A DNA stretch of 62,000 nucleotides from Branchiostoma floridae (taxonomy: Eukaryota; Chordata; Leptocardii; Amphioxiformes; Branchiostomatidae). Shown in pieces: positions 1 through 12,760 of this stretch. Each line of letters opens with the position of its first letter. Position 1 is the first letter of the stretch. The stretch covers positions 12,096,591-12,158,590 of the forward strand of contig NC_049980.1 in the NCBI RefSeq assembly GCF_000003815.2, given 5' to 3'. A model generated the notes under the pieces. The model was not told where the DNA came from. It did no database searches and worked only from the letters and a program-made list of their open reading frames with translations. Made by a program: the position numbers and the translations under genes.

Positions 1-2720
1 GGATATGACCCTAACCTAGCAATCAGAACATACTGGGCAGCAAGCCAGCACACACTTGAGGCAGCTCCCATACAGCTGCACAGTCTTTTCTGCTGCGTTG
101 TAGGCTACTTTAACTGTACAAGACACACATTTCCACTACAAAAGGGAACGCAATATAAACCTATTTCTTAGAATCTTAGAATGTCTTTAAGACACAATGT
201 AACTTCTTTCCATCATCTTAGAATAGCTTTATGAAGGACAAGATCAAACCTTACACTGGTGTGTTATGCCTGAAGTAATGGTAGTTTACTGGTTAGGCAA
301 AATTAAAAAAAACAACAGCCTGCAATCACAGATTGCACCATGTTCAACGGATATGAGACGCAGAAAAGTATACGCCCAAAAGGGTAGTTAAGAATAACAC
401 TCACCTCTCAAAAGGAAAAGACACCATTTCAAACTGTTGTAAATCCTGGCTAACTCCCCACTCCAGTCAGTGTTTTGTTCCAGTCAAGTCGGAAAAACAA
501 GATCTTTCCAGAGAAAACAATCTGGTAGTGCAGAAATAACAAAAGCAGATCTCTCAAGATTGGTCGGTCAGAGTGTTTCTAAATCCTCCCTACTCCCTGT
601 TGTACATTACCTACTCTGACGCATTTGTTGTGACTTCCTTTGCCATAGGCAGACAGCGTTACACACATGCATCTGCTGAGGGGTACTGCAGTGCATCACA
701 ACCACAGGTCTGTACCATTTCTATCTAATGGGGGGTTAGGTTGCAATAAAATAACATTTTCAAAATATCAATACGAAATGATAAGGGCAGCTTTAATATT
801 GATATTGGAAAGGGAAACAGCAAGAAAAATAAAAAGAATATCTTCTTCCAATCTTAAAATTTGTCTCTTGTAGTGAACCTGTACTCAAAAACTCAGGTGA
901 GATATTTTGGGGTTTGTGGATTTCTGTGGTAAACCAAGCCAACTAACGAAGTGAACAATATGAAATTGATATGACAACTGTTTGGCAATCATACAGAAAA
1001 CATGGCCATATCAACAACAAAAAATTACAGTTTAAATGGAAATAGATATGGCAACAAAATGTAGAAATGTCATAGGTGATGTGAACAGTTTTGACATAAT
1101 GAGCTCATGTCCAAAAGATTTGTGCAACATGGCGACACTCAATCATTGCCTACGGATCAAGGTCTGGCACACCTTTCCACTTTAACTGAGTATAAGATAT
1201 GATCCTTAATTCATCGTGATCAATTTCTTCTCTCTGCCTGAGATTGCCCTAGAGCATATTATGGACGAGGGCGGCCATATAACACAGCATTAGGCTTGCT
1301 CCAATGGTTCGAATTAAGCCAAAATTAAAGTGGAGGGCGATAATGGTGTGATAGGAAAGCTGTAGATGGGGGAGGAAGAAATGGCATGGTCAGTTTTGGT
1401 CATACAACTGTATGGGGATGTAAAGCTAGGGTATATATATATAGTAATTTCAGACCATAGAAAAAATGTAGTACAGTTTTAAATGGAGAGTACAAACTTT
1501 TGCCAAGGGAATTAAAACAACTGATCCAAAACTGGGTTGAACATAAAACGTACGCCAGGTTATTTCTCACAAGGTTTTTTTCAGCAAGGCAAGGACAAAG
1601 TTATTACAAGAGCAGGAGCCAGATGTGGGTATATGCTTTATCAAGTTGAAACACCCTGTTTGATTTCCAAATACTTTTACCATGAAAAATTACTTGACAA
1701 CTATTTCAACTGACTACTGGTATAATAAACAGGAGTTTGGCACCCCAGTTACCAGGGACAGCTTATCCACAGCTGAATTATTTACTTTCAAAACTCTCCT
1801 CCACTCTAATCTACGGAAATTGTCTGCAGGTGTGCACTTAACAAATTTATGCTATGTAAATTATGGATCACAATTTCGTATAGGACAATTACTCAGCAGC
1901 AAGTGTGGAACAACACAGTGGGTGTTCAGTATGAACAGGGTGATTTGTAATCAAGTCAAAAGCTATGTATACCTCTCAAAGTGTAAATATACCTTTTAGT
2001 ACATATATTAGATAGATCACATTTTCAAAGCTAGACTAATTTTGGGGGGTTGCAGAAGGTAGGTAATATACGCTGACGGCCGGATGTCGATGTTTCCATG
2101 CATACTCTATTCTCACTACTCCCTATCACGCCCACTACTACATGTAGTATTTTTATCTCAGAGAGGCATTTTCTTACTTTTTGCACAATTACTTTTAAAA
2201 AATTGGTCCTAGTTATTTTACCTACAGAGCAGCTGACGGTAACAGGAGAATGGAGTCCACCAAAACATTTGAAATAGCACTGATAACACTCCATAAACAT
2301 AGTTACCAATACATTCAGGTTTAAGGATATTTCATCTACATTGCCGCTAATGTAAATGCACATACAATTTCATGCTTTGGCTTGCACTGCATCTTTAGGA
2401 GGATACTCTCAGGTGGGATTATCATCGTCATACAAACTGCCGCCCAGTTTAAACAAATGACCACATACCTTTACAACCACTCTGATACAAAGCCTTAGAA
2501 ATAGGACCCATCTCCTGGGCAGATTTATTCCTGCCCCAGCTGTAACTCTCATTACATCGCCGGACTGCAGGTCCTGACTAATAGGTACATATTATGCATT
2601 CCTGTACATTTTCACACACAATAGCAGAATAATGCAGCCCTTTCATGGGGAAATGAAAACAAATGTCCCCCATAAAGTCTTAAAACGCTGGGAGCCATCT
2701 GTCCCGTGCTCTAAATCCAG
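1..2720. other. non-coding, AT-rich; nothing firm
   Basis: No open frame here has protein-like content or a recognisable motif. A short TA run lies at about 1431-1442. At 874-896 a 23-base stretch sits between a pyrimidine-rich acceptor (TTTGTCTCTTGTAG) and a donor CAG/GTGAGA on the plus strand, which is the pattern of a microexon. It is too short to judge from one sequence. Confidence 0.5.
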
Positions 2721-2870
2721 CATTGCCCCGACACTAAGGAGCCAAACTGCTCATTTACCTGTGAGTGGCGCCTCGTGGATGTCACAAGCGATGAAGAAAT
2801 ATCAGCAAAACAGACAATTCCGCTGGATGGAACAGGGGATAAAGTACCAACAGCCACGCTGCTAGGGTAG
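2721..2870 (+). CDS. candidate exon, cysteine-containing, family unknown
   Basis: A 49-codon frame opens directly after a plausible acceptor (GTGCTCTAAATCCAG) and runs to a TAG at 2868-2870. The peptide begins HCPDTKEPNCSFTCEW and continues with an acidic stretch (DVTSDEEIS) and a glycine/threonine-rich tail. Three cysteines and this composition look like an extracellular protein rather than chance translation. A donor-like CCT/GTGAGT lies inside at about 2760, so the exon could instead end there. The opposite strand is also open for about 60 codons, which weakens the case. No domain family was recognised. It could be a terminal exon, a conserved non-coding element, or chance. Confidence 0.22.
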   Translation, partial: HCPDTKEPNCSFTCEWRLVDVTSDEEISAKQTIPLDGTGDKVPTATLLG

Positions 2871-4877
2871 TTGGGAAGTTGTAATTTGCCGAAAAGCTCA
2901 TTTTACAAGAGCTTGTCTATAAAGAGAGCATTCCTTTTGTTGGCATTAAGTGAACTTCTAGACTAGGATTTCAAAGGAAGTCAATTTCTTACTTCAATCA
3001 ATTTCATGGGGTCAGTTAAGGTAGACTGTAAAAGAAGCATTCATATATTATAAATGGTCATCCTAAATAAGTGCTCAGAACAACATTTTCTGCTACTTAT
3101 ACAATGTCATAAAATCAGCCAAACATACAAACTGGTAAATATCCAAAATGTACGTCACTAACTTGACCAAATGATGATCTAACAATTTATTTGCAAGAAC
3201 TAAACTTTAAGAGCCCAAGTCATCTGATAACAGTCACCACACCTGTCATCTTGCCTTATTAACATATGCAAATAAAGTATAGACAATAAACAGGCATGAT
3301 AGCCCATAGAACACTGAAACTAAGTAGACACAAAGGCAAAATCTCCCTGAACATGTTCCCTGTAACGGGTTTTGCAATTGTTGAGCGAGCGATGAATAGT
3401 TTGTGGAGCAAACTGGGTATTCACATTAAACTTTAGTCAAACATGTCTGTCTTTACCAGGACTAGAAATGTCCTGCGAGTGGACTAACATGAAAAAATTG
3501 GATATTAGTTACTTAGGATGTACTGCATGTTTCCTATATGATATTGGCACAGACAGTATACCTGCAGCATCATATATGTACAAGGTCCTTGCCGCATTCA
3601 TACTGCATATTTGACCCAGGTGAGGTTGGTTGTGGTCATACCAGATATTGTATCATATGCCACTTATTGTGCAGTGCTACTACGTGGTACAATATCAAGT
3701 CTGCAAATTGAAGTTAGAACCATCACAAAGAAACAATAATATGATTAGGCAGCAACATAAGTACCGTGGTAATTGATTTTCTTGGCACTTCCTGTTTACA
3801 GCACTCCTCTTGCATGACTTAGGCATTGAAGTAACAACAGGACAAGAAAAAGAGCTTTTCTAAGAACTGAAATAGCATCACCTATTTAGAGCAGCCAATA
3901 GCAACATCTTGTACCAAATCTGGGATTGGAGGCAATTAGAAGCAATTTTGCATGGGTTCTCAGTTCATTTGCAGATATCTGTTATTGCTACTTCAGACGA
4001 CAGTTGATGAGCAACCTTTTATCAACGTAGACAGTACCGTAAGCCTGAAATGATCTCTGTCTGTGTGTTGTATTAGCAATCTTGTTAGAACGTCTATATA
4101 ATGTTGTTATGCTTGCAAAACAGGCTTGTCTTTTATGCCCTACCCCCTCAATGCTTGTTTTGGCGACAAGAAACAAAGAACATTGGTCTCCTGAAATCAA
4201 GTTATCATGCATCCAATATCTGAAATGAGATTTGTAAGGAGGTATGTCTGAATCAGGAAAGAAGCACGTCATAACAAGATTAAGGTCTTATCTTTCTGGC
4301 CTTAGTCTAAGAGTTAGTAAGACTATCTTCTGTTTTTCTGTATGTATAAATGATGATTAGCCAAAGGACAGCCTTGTGCCTATGAGTCATTCTAGGTACT
4401 ATTACAAACACATGCATGCTACTACTGCTCTAACTTATCTAATATAATCCAATGACCATCCATGTTTAAGTGTAGGATAAGAGCAGCAGAAATGAAGTTC
4501 AGACATAGCATGCGTAATGTTTGATAAGTCTGTTACAAACCTTTGTGATAACATTATTCAACTATACACCTACATGTACATTGTATACAATGTACTAATT
4601 TGCACAGCATACTACAAAATCCAATAGCTAACCTTTTAAAGCATCAAAGTTCGACAAAGTTGGTCCAATACATTATAGCAAAATCAAACTGTTCACGAAC
4701 TCAAGAAATTGAACTCAAGGAAATTTTGTACTGAATCACTAGGTCCCCTTCAGCTGACCCTATTGCTTATATCTGGAAAGTTTGTTTTTTAACTGCTTCA
4801 TCGGAAGAAGTTGTATGAGAACTAAATTTTTCTTTGTAGGATACTTTGACCTATTACCCATCATAATTTCTCATTTA
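2871..4877. other. non-coding, nothing firm
   Basis: No gene is visible. At 3568-3619 a 52-base open stretch lies between an acceptor-like CCTGCAG and a donor CCCAG/GTGAGG on the plus strand. This is only a weak exon lead. Confidence 0.45.
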
Positions 4878-4969
4878 ACCATGGTGTCCTATCAAGGATG
4901 TGCATAAAACTATATCTTCAAGATGCCATCTTTATAGTTTTATGCACATCCTTGATAGGACACCATGGT
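4878..4969. repeat. perfect 37-bp inverted repeat (hairpin), 18-base loop
   Basis: The left arm is 4878-4914 and the right arm 4933-4969. They are exact reverse complements over all 37 bases, starting ACCATGGTGTCC on the left and ending GGACACCATGGT on the right. The loop is 4915-4932. The pairing stops abruptly at both ends and no target duplication is visible. The transcript would fold into one long perfect stem. The perfect pairing suggests recent origin or selection. It is more perfect than typical animal miRNA precursors, so a hairpin-siRNA locus, a tiny MITE or a fold-back duplication are alternatives. Confidence 0.95.
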
Positions 4970-7900
4970 GACTTCTAACAAATAACTGATGCTAAACATG
5001 AAAAATCAAGCTAACATATCAGCAATTGATTAGGGACTAAACCTTCCAAACAACATGCTAGAGGTACCAGGATGAGAAAAATGACCACCTGTCTCCATAA
5101 AGAGAGGCCTGCACTCTATTTTCCAACTGTTATGTGCCCCACCTTCAAAGGGGTGCACCAGTGTCTTTTGTCTTTTCAAAGGAAGATGGATGGAAATGCC
5201 AGCAACCATTATTTCCCTTTTTGTGTGTGTGACAGTTTGAACAGTACCCTCCCATGCAGGCATGTTTCTTAAACATCATAATTCACCATCAATTTTGCCC
5301 ATAACTACTTCAACTACACAGCATGCTATCTCTGGGTGCATTCCATTAGGTGTGGGATGACTATACTACCTTCAAACTTTGAAACCTGATGTGGACTAGT
5401 CAGATGGAGAGAATACCAAAGTGACACACCATTAATGCTCTAGGCTTCATATGCCCAGTTGCTAGTAGTTAATCCCAGTAAACCGTGGAAATGGTTTTCT
5501 TGAAGTCAAAATTCATCAATACCATTGTCAAATAATAGTTCCATCTGGCAGGAAATTTCAAAACTGCAAAAGAGTTGTTTCGTCAATACACACGTAGTGC
5601 AATCATACACTTGAAGGGAAGAAATCAAAAAGCAGTTCAAATACACAAATGGCAGCAAGAAGGTAATTTGACAATTACCTCCCCAACTCAACTGTATTTC
5701 TGTTTCACCAGACTTGTACAGGAGAAAGAAGATGTATTGCAGCATGTACATTGTAACTGTGCCACTCCCCTACAAGAATTATCGGAAAGTTTCACAAACT
5801 TTCTGGCCGCTTAATTGGTGCTTCAAAAGAGTGATAGAGATCTACACAAGAAAAGGGTAAAAAAGTGAAGAAATGTGTGATCAAAGGGAGATGTACTGAT
5901 AAAATAGGGTCATTCTTCACTGTCCACAGGGAAATGACCATGTCTAGACACTGACTGCTCCCACTGACCACATCAGGTGTACATGTACAATGTACATGCA
6001 AATGTGGTACAATATACATGCAAAAGTGGTACCTAACACACTTTGAAATATCTTTGATCCTGGCTGTGGTGATAAGAAAAATATTCAGCTAAAGAAATTT
6101 GTGACACTCACAGAATACACATTTCTAATGTCAATTACCACCCACCTAACAATAAGTAACATGTTGTCCATTATTGTCTTGGAATGACAATGAGAAGATG
6201 AATAAATTAACTTTGCTGCTTGGGTGTTGAACATGGTACAATGTGTGAAATACTCTATTGACAACATACAAATGAAATGCAACTGGCTATTGTTAAGCAA
6301 ATCTTGAGGAAATGTCACTTCTTGATGGCAGGGTTTGAAAAGAACTCAAGGTCAAGCCTCTGGAAAACCTCACCTTGAGCATTCAAAGAGAACCGAGCTG
6401 GACTGGGACTCATTAAAAGGTACTGAGCTCCACTAATCAGGTGAAAAATAATGAACCTTCTGAGACATCCCAGGCTGTGCTCCACAAATGGACAAATCTG
6501 AGCCATTGTTCAAATGTGAAAAGTGGAATCAGAAATCATTTTCATCTCTTACTACATTACTCATACCTGTAACTGTCACCCTGTCCAGTTCAAAGTGTTT
6601 TGTTTTTGTTACAAAAAATTGGTGAGATAAATTCTTTACATTTGTACAGCTTTGGCCGAGATCTACCCTTTACCACTTACAGACACCTGTTCAGAATACG
6701 TGTCTGATTGGTTTCTGTCAAGAAGCAGCTAAATTTCCTCAGAATTGTGTTGAGTTATCCTGATATAATGGGGCATTCAAGAATAACCCTGAAGCTTCTG
6801 TCTCCATCTCCAAAGCTTCAGTCCTTCTGTGGAGGTTTTATCAAGATGAAAGCTCCTTGGTCATTCATGGGCATCAACTGGTGATGCATGGTACAGATCC
6901 TGGGATCTTCCTCCTCCATTTGTATTTGGACTGGGCCTGACCAACAGTCTATCAAATCCCAATTGGCACTACCACAAACAAAGGCTGCCTGCAGCTGCTG
7001 CCAGCTCAGTTGTTTGGAGTGTCAGTCATCAGGGCCATAACACAGCTACCACTATACTCTATTGTTTCATTTTCACAATGTAGACAATACCAGTTGGCAG
7101 AGGCAAGAATATTTATACTTATAGTAGAGGCTATAAATTTGGTGTGAATCTAGACAGAGCAACCTGTTAGCTCATACAGAAATAAGGGTTGCTTATTCTA
7201 TCATCTAACCTCAAACTTTCCAGACAGTCCAAAAAGCTTGTTGCAGAACTTCTAAAGGTATAACCGTAAAAAAGCAAGGCAGTTCCCCATTAAGAAAAGG
7301 GCACAAGACGTTCTGTATGTGCTAATCTGTAGATGGCACTCCCACTGCGAGACGTTTTTTAATGCATCTTTATGGTGACCAGCTGAAAGACCATAAAAAT
7401 GCAAAGAACTTGGAAAGGTTAGCTGAGCAGGAGAAAGGGCGCTGCCTCCTCCAGGATTTCCATCTCAAGCAATGGGCAATTTTTCACATCTGTACGGCTC
7501 ACTTTGGGCACAGATTTATAGTAAAAGGGCACGAGATGCCGCATGTGCTCAATGAGCTTGATGCATTGCATTTGAAACCTGTAGCGACTGCTAGAATACA
7601 GTGCTGATGATAGGAAAGTGGCAGTAGAGCATATTCAAAGGAAAATGAAGATAAGGGGCACGGCTAGCCTGGCAGAGACAGAGGGGTAATTTCAACTAAC
7701 CTACAAGAGCAAGTTTTCTTCATGAAATTGAAATTCAAGTGAGAGATCTATGAATGCCATTTTTTATAGATTGTATGCTACCAGGTAACTAGGTCACAGG
7801 GAACGCGTACATGCAGCTGGGGAAAGTGTTGCTGAGGAGATCCGCTACAACTTGGAATCTGCTGTAAGCAATTTCACAATTTTCACTAAAATGAAAGTAC

Positions 7901-9405
7901 TTGAGCCAGAATTATACCATGTATGTATGATATTGGCATCCTGGTTATTTTTGTGCACAGCTCAGTAAATTCTGCAGCCCAAAACTACCTGTTCCGTAGT
8001 GGAGCTACCCATCAGGGGTGTTAGAGCGTACAAGCCTGTACATGTTACCCTGGAAATATTCAATTACTATTCATTGCATTTGGTCTCTCTACGGGACACC
8101 ATTCCCTCTGTTCCATCTCCCCACAAGTAGTTACCAAAAGGCTAGAGCATTAGGCTAATTTCCACTACATGGTGCAGCAACAGATCTGTGCAATGGAACA
8201 GTGTCAGCATGAAATGGTTTATTAGTTTGGCATGGCTTCATTGCAAAATATTCATCGCATGTGATTCTTGAATCATCTTCTTATACCTGTTTGAGACTAG
8301 AGCAGACAACTTTGTAAAGGTAGTTGTAATGACAAAGAGTGTCATTTTTCCAAAGTGCATACAGCACATAGTGCCTATTCATGTAACAGCATGTCCTGAA
8401 TATGCATGTTCAAAATCAAAACATTTGTATTTTAATTCCTCATGTCACCTATTGATATTTTCAAAACTGCTTCAAGGGACTAATTTATTATTTTACCACA
8501 AAGGCTCTTCCATGACCCAATTTTTTCAATGTAATTTTTAACATCCATCTCCATGTTTTGAAATGCAGGTCCTGACACTAATTCAGGCTCTAATCCCATT
8601 TTTAGTACAACACTTCAGACTATGGGCTCCAGAATCATAAATTGCTTCTAACATTAAAAAGATATAAAAGAGATATAGCATCTACCTAATGATAACTCAA
8701 AGGTAAGGAACATATATTGTTATATAAATTCTATAATGAGACAATAATTTGCAAAATTATACACAAGTTACGATTTACTTTATGTGTAATACACGCATGA
8801 ATCACATTTGTAATTATGAAATTGATCATTATGTAAAAGGTAAGAAATTGAATAAATGAAGCAAATGACATTCTAATAACATAATATTGATGCTACAATA
8901 TTTTCAGCAACATTATTGTTACGAACATAAACTTTATTATGTTTGAAGCTGTTGAGTTATTGCATTTTCTGGGGAAAATAAAGAATGTCGTAATATGTCT
9001 TTAGAATATGTGACATAAATAAAGTAAATTTCAAATTGAACATAGATTAAAATATTCTCTGATTCAAAGCCTAGCTTTACTGTTAGTAGTAGTTATAGCT
9101 AAGTATGCATATACATGTATAGAGAGAAAATAGACACATTTTCACCTTCTGTGGTAATCCCAAGACTCAGCCCACTGTTGTGAAACCCATGTGTTTAATG
9201 GTATTTTGTGCACAGTGTAAATTTTTAATGCTTTAATCCATGCTCATCCTAAAGGAATATCATTAACCTCAATTCATACAATCATGTACACTACTTCCAT
9301 AATGGTTCTGGGTATGTAACAAGGGAGTCAGTTACTGACTTCAAATTCAATATTTTCCTAGTACAAATGTACTAGTACTTGGTATTTTCTTAGGTTATAG
9401 GCCCC
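4970..9405. other. non-coding, nothing firm
   Basis: Only short, non-protein-like frames occur here. A 22-base tandem duplication lies at 5993-6032. On the minus strand a 59-base open stretch (about 6374-6432) has an acceptor-like TTTTTCACCTGATTAG and a donor AAG/GTGAGG, a weak exon lead. I see nothing else. Confidence 0.45.
5993..6032. repeat. two-copy 22-base tandem repeat
   Basis: TACATGCAAATGTGGTAC at 5993-6010 is repeated with one change (TACATGCAAAAGTGGTAC) at 6015-6032. It follows a TGTACATGTACA run, a microsatellite type common in this window. Confidence 0.85.
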
Positions 9406-9493
9406 GAGGCAAACTCAGAAAATCCCATGGTCACTGTAGGAATGAATGTATACAAATTCCTACAGTGACCATTGAATTTTCTGAGTTTACCTC
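9406..9493. repeat. 38-bp near-perfect inverted repeat (hairpin), 12-base loop
   Basis: Arms 9406-9443 and 9456-9493 pair with three mismatches out of 38. The loop is GAATGTATACAA. The whole hairpin is 88 bases, which is within the size range of animal miRNA precursors, and the mismatches are interior, as in processed stems. The inner stem CTGTAGGAAT/ATTCCTACAG is perfect. Neither arm matches a miRNA I know. A MITE relic is the main alternative, although no target duplication is apparent. Confidence 0.93.
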
Positions 9494-9683
9494 TGGATAT
9501 GATACTGTTAATATATCTATTTTCTCAGGGTAGGAGTGGAAGGGAAATTTTCGTGGCTGATACAACAATGTTGCACAAAAAACAAATACTTGCCTTGCCA
9601 TTATTCACGTGGAGAGGCACTGCAAAAATAAAAGAAATATAAACATTTCTAGATTTATAATTATTCCCTTGTGATGCCTATAT

Positions 9684-9773
9684 TGTATACATGTATAATT
9701 GTATATATATACATGTATGTATGTATTTAAAGATACTTATACAGTGTATATATAGAGAGAGAGTAAGAGAGAC
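9684..9773. repeat. TA/TACATG-rich microsatellite
   Basis: The sequence consists of alternating TATA, TACATGTA and TGTA units followed by a GAGAGA run. It also explains the low-complexity tail of the minus-strand frame seen here, which is not a gene. Confidence 0.85.
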
Positions 9774-10647
9774 TGAACACAGTGCTAATAACAGATTGGC
9801 AGCAACGTACCTCAGGTCTCCCAATAGACTAACCCACACAAGTTTAATATCATGTGCCTTCTCATGATTGATCTGATTTTCTACCCAAGTCCACCAGAGG
9901 AAATGCAATAAGCAGTTTTACTGTCAGCAGTGACATTTATCCTGCTAGCACAAGGAAAGAACCTCTATCAATCTGACTTTCAGCATTCCCAAGCCTCCCA
10001 TAACAGTCTGGCTTTCCCTTGACATGATTTGTGTCATTGGCTGGAGGAGAAAACCCCCTCTCCCTGGGAATGCCTAACTTCTGATGTTACAACAGTACAA
10101 CATAGAGCAGACAGACATCAAATGTGATCCTGACAACTAGCAGCTGTTACAGTTACTACTGGTTAGGGGGACTGATAGCAAGCACATAATTCAGTGGGTG
10201 GTTCAGGGCTATTTTATCAATGGAGGGCACTGTAAATACTAAAAAGTAAGAGCGGTGTATTGTTAAAATAATCGTGTCCACCGTAGTAATGAAGACGTAA
10301 AGTCGTTTTCCCCAACACCAAGACCCTGGACCCTTTCACAGCAAGTGATACACATGCACATGTAATTATATATATAATAATAATGATGGTCAAGCCATCG
10401 CTCTAATGCCACCTCCTGTATATCTAAATCTGCAATGTTTGTTATTTGACTTTATATAGATTTAACTGAGATGATTTTTTTTTTACAAAAATTTCACTGA
10501 ATTTGTTGTTTTTAAGTGGTCCATCCTACATGTATATTACATTCTGCCACATGTTCCCAGTTACTAGAGTTAGATTGACAGCTGTTGAGGAAGCCCATCC
10601 CACATGCTAATAAATTTTCATCATAATCATCATTATGGCCAGTACTT

Positions 10648-10659
10648 AATTTGCAAATT
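10648..10659. promoter_or_regulatory. palindromic octamer-like site AATTTGCAAATT
   Basis: A perfect 12-base palindrome contains the POU-type core ATTTGCAAAT. A second half site (AATTTGCACAAAT) follows within 13 bases. The same 12-mer recurs at 22588-22599. Binding by a POU protein is inference from the known octamer motif. Confidence 0.35.
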
Positions 10660-12658
10660 TAATTTGCACAAATGGACACTAATTACATTGGGATATGGAG
10701 GTCACCCCAACAGCCACCGGTCCCCAACAATACTATCAGCCCAGCATGTCCCACTAATTGGTGTGTATGATACAAAGGGGTGTAATTCTGATAAATAACA
10801 AGGGCATGAAGGAATAGATTGATTTGCATACAGGAAAAATAATGTGATGAACGAGTCCTAATCACATGATATCAGCTCAGTACAGCTGGGTTGGGGCAGA
10901 GTATAACGACACTTGACAGTGTTGTGACACAAAATACAAACATTGTTAGTGTTGTTACCAAAAAGAAGTGTCAACATTGTCAACTGAGATTATTACATTT
11001 TGATTATGAAACATTGACACAAAAACAGCTTACTAACATAGACCATTAAGTCATATTTTTGCAACAGTTTTTTATTGCTGCTGGATTAGGGATAAATTTG
11101 TTTGGATATTACTATCAATACAGTACGCCAAACTTGAAGAATGACATTGGGAACTGAACACATGATGGATAATCAACCTATCTTTCCTCTTCTATAAGAA
11201 TTTATTATATTTTCTCATTAAGTGTCAAAAGGATTTTCTGCTTATATAAAACAAATACCAACCTACACTACACCATGGCTGCTTGCACACATAGGAGGAA
11301 ACCCAACACAGTTGTGATGATCCTGGGGGAGCACAGAGTGACCAAGAGGGTACATGCACCTTCCCCTGGTGGAATTCAACTACCTGGATTACATCCCATG
11401 ATATGCAGCAGCCCAGTCCTACTGTAGTATAGAACTCATGTCGAATTTTACAGTCCAGCGAACCCTGATAGCATAGGAGTCTACTGGGAACAACCTCCCC
11501 ACAGGGGCTGGAATACCTCCACTTTGAGACATCCCAGCTTGAAGTGTACCTTCCTGACAATCGGAAGTCAACAGCTCAGAAACCAAATGTTATGACACAA
11601 AGGAAATGCTATTTGCACATGGGAGTGGCAGAGTTGTCTGCGTATGATCCCTCTTATGTGTGTGAAATGACTTCAGACTGAGTTTATGGAAAACCAATTA
11701 TTTCTGTCTGATTTATGTTACCAAGGTGAAGTCACCTCTGGAATAATGCATGGATATACAGGCCGACTGCTTTTGACCTATACCTGCCACAAGATTCCAA
11801 CCTGAGTTTTTCAATTGGTACAATCTACATGTATACTACCCTGGGATATACTAGTAGTCAGCAAACGTGCAGATACATAATAAAAACATAAGAGAATAAC
11901 AGACACATCTGGATAATCCTAAATTAGCTAAAAAGACAATGATGATACAATTACATTCTGTTCAATAAAAGCACTCAAGCAATGTTATTCTAGCATCTCA
12001 ACAATCTTGAGTACTCACAGATGAAAATGGCTAATAAAACAAACTTGAATACAAAATAAATACTCAGAAAGAAACCCAGAGACCCTGTTTAATAGCTTTG
12101 CAAATGTCACACCTGCATGGGTTATTGATGACTAATAGCACATCAGGTCAGGAACATCTGCTTTTTGTGATACTTATGTCAACACATTGTAAATGTCTAC
12201 ATTGTACCAAGAATTGAGAGTGGGGTTACAGTATTACACTGCTTTCTCTCTGCACCTTTTGTAAGACAACATACTCAAATGTAAACACCTGCCAAAGAAG
12301 CTACGAAATAATGACTCTATACAGCCATAAATCATATTCTATGTTATTTATTGGTTTGACTGTCATGAATCATATGTTGACTTTGAGGAAGGCTAAGGGC
12401 GATGGTCTGTAAGACTTCACACGAAATGAACAAACTTTATCGTTCCTCATATAACCCGTAAATTTCAAAATGTACAATCGATGATCTCAAGCGTCAATGT
12501 ACAAATTAGAAATTTGAAGGAGTGAGGATGGACACAAACTTTTAACGAAGTAAATAGACAAATTAAGACCAGGATAAAAACTGTATGGCCAGTTTAATGG
12601 CATCATACCAATCATTCCAATGAATGAACCCACCTTGTCAGAATATTTTTGAATGAGG

Positions 12659-12760
12659 GATCTATAAAAAGTATTAAGACAATGGGACAGCATGGGTTCC
12701 ATACAGACTCTATAAAAAGTCTAGAGATAACAGGATAGCATGGGTCTATATGGATGTATG
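12659..12760. repeat. diverged tandem duplication, about 50 bp unit
   Basis: Two consecutive units share CTATAAAAAGT followed, after a diverged stretch, by AGCATGGGT (unit 1 about 12659-12708, unit 2 about 12709-12760). The copies differ at several positions, so the duplication is not recent. Confidence 0.75.

Larger units (their letters stand above)
9494..12658. other. non-coding, microsatellites only
   Basis: TA/TACA-rich simple sequence is present at about 9684-9727 and 9744-9773 (including a short GA run), and an AT repeat at about 10366-10388. On the minus strand a stretch ending at about 9809 has a donor CTGAG/GTACGT, without a convincing acceptor. The octamer-like palindrome at 10648-10659 is listed separately. 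Confidence 0.5.

Noticed and set aside
1302-1316. GGTTCGAAT, a tRNA B-box-like word
   Set aside because: No A box and no cloverleaf at the required spacing.
4742-4752. GGTCCCCTTCA resembling part of miR-133
   Set aside because: Only 11 bases match, the start of the mature sequence is wrong and no hairpin forms around it.
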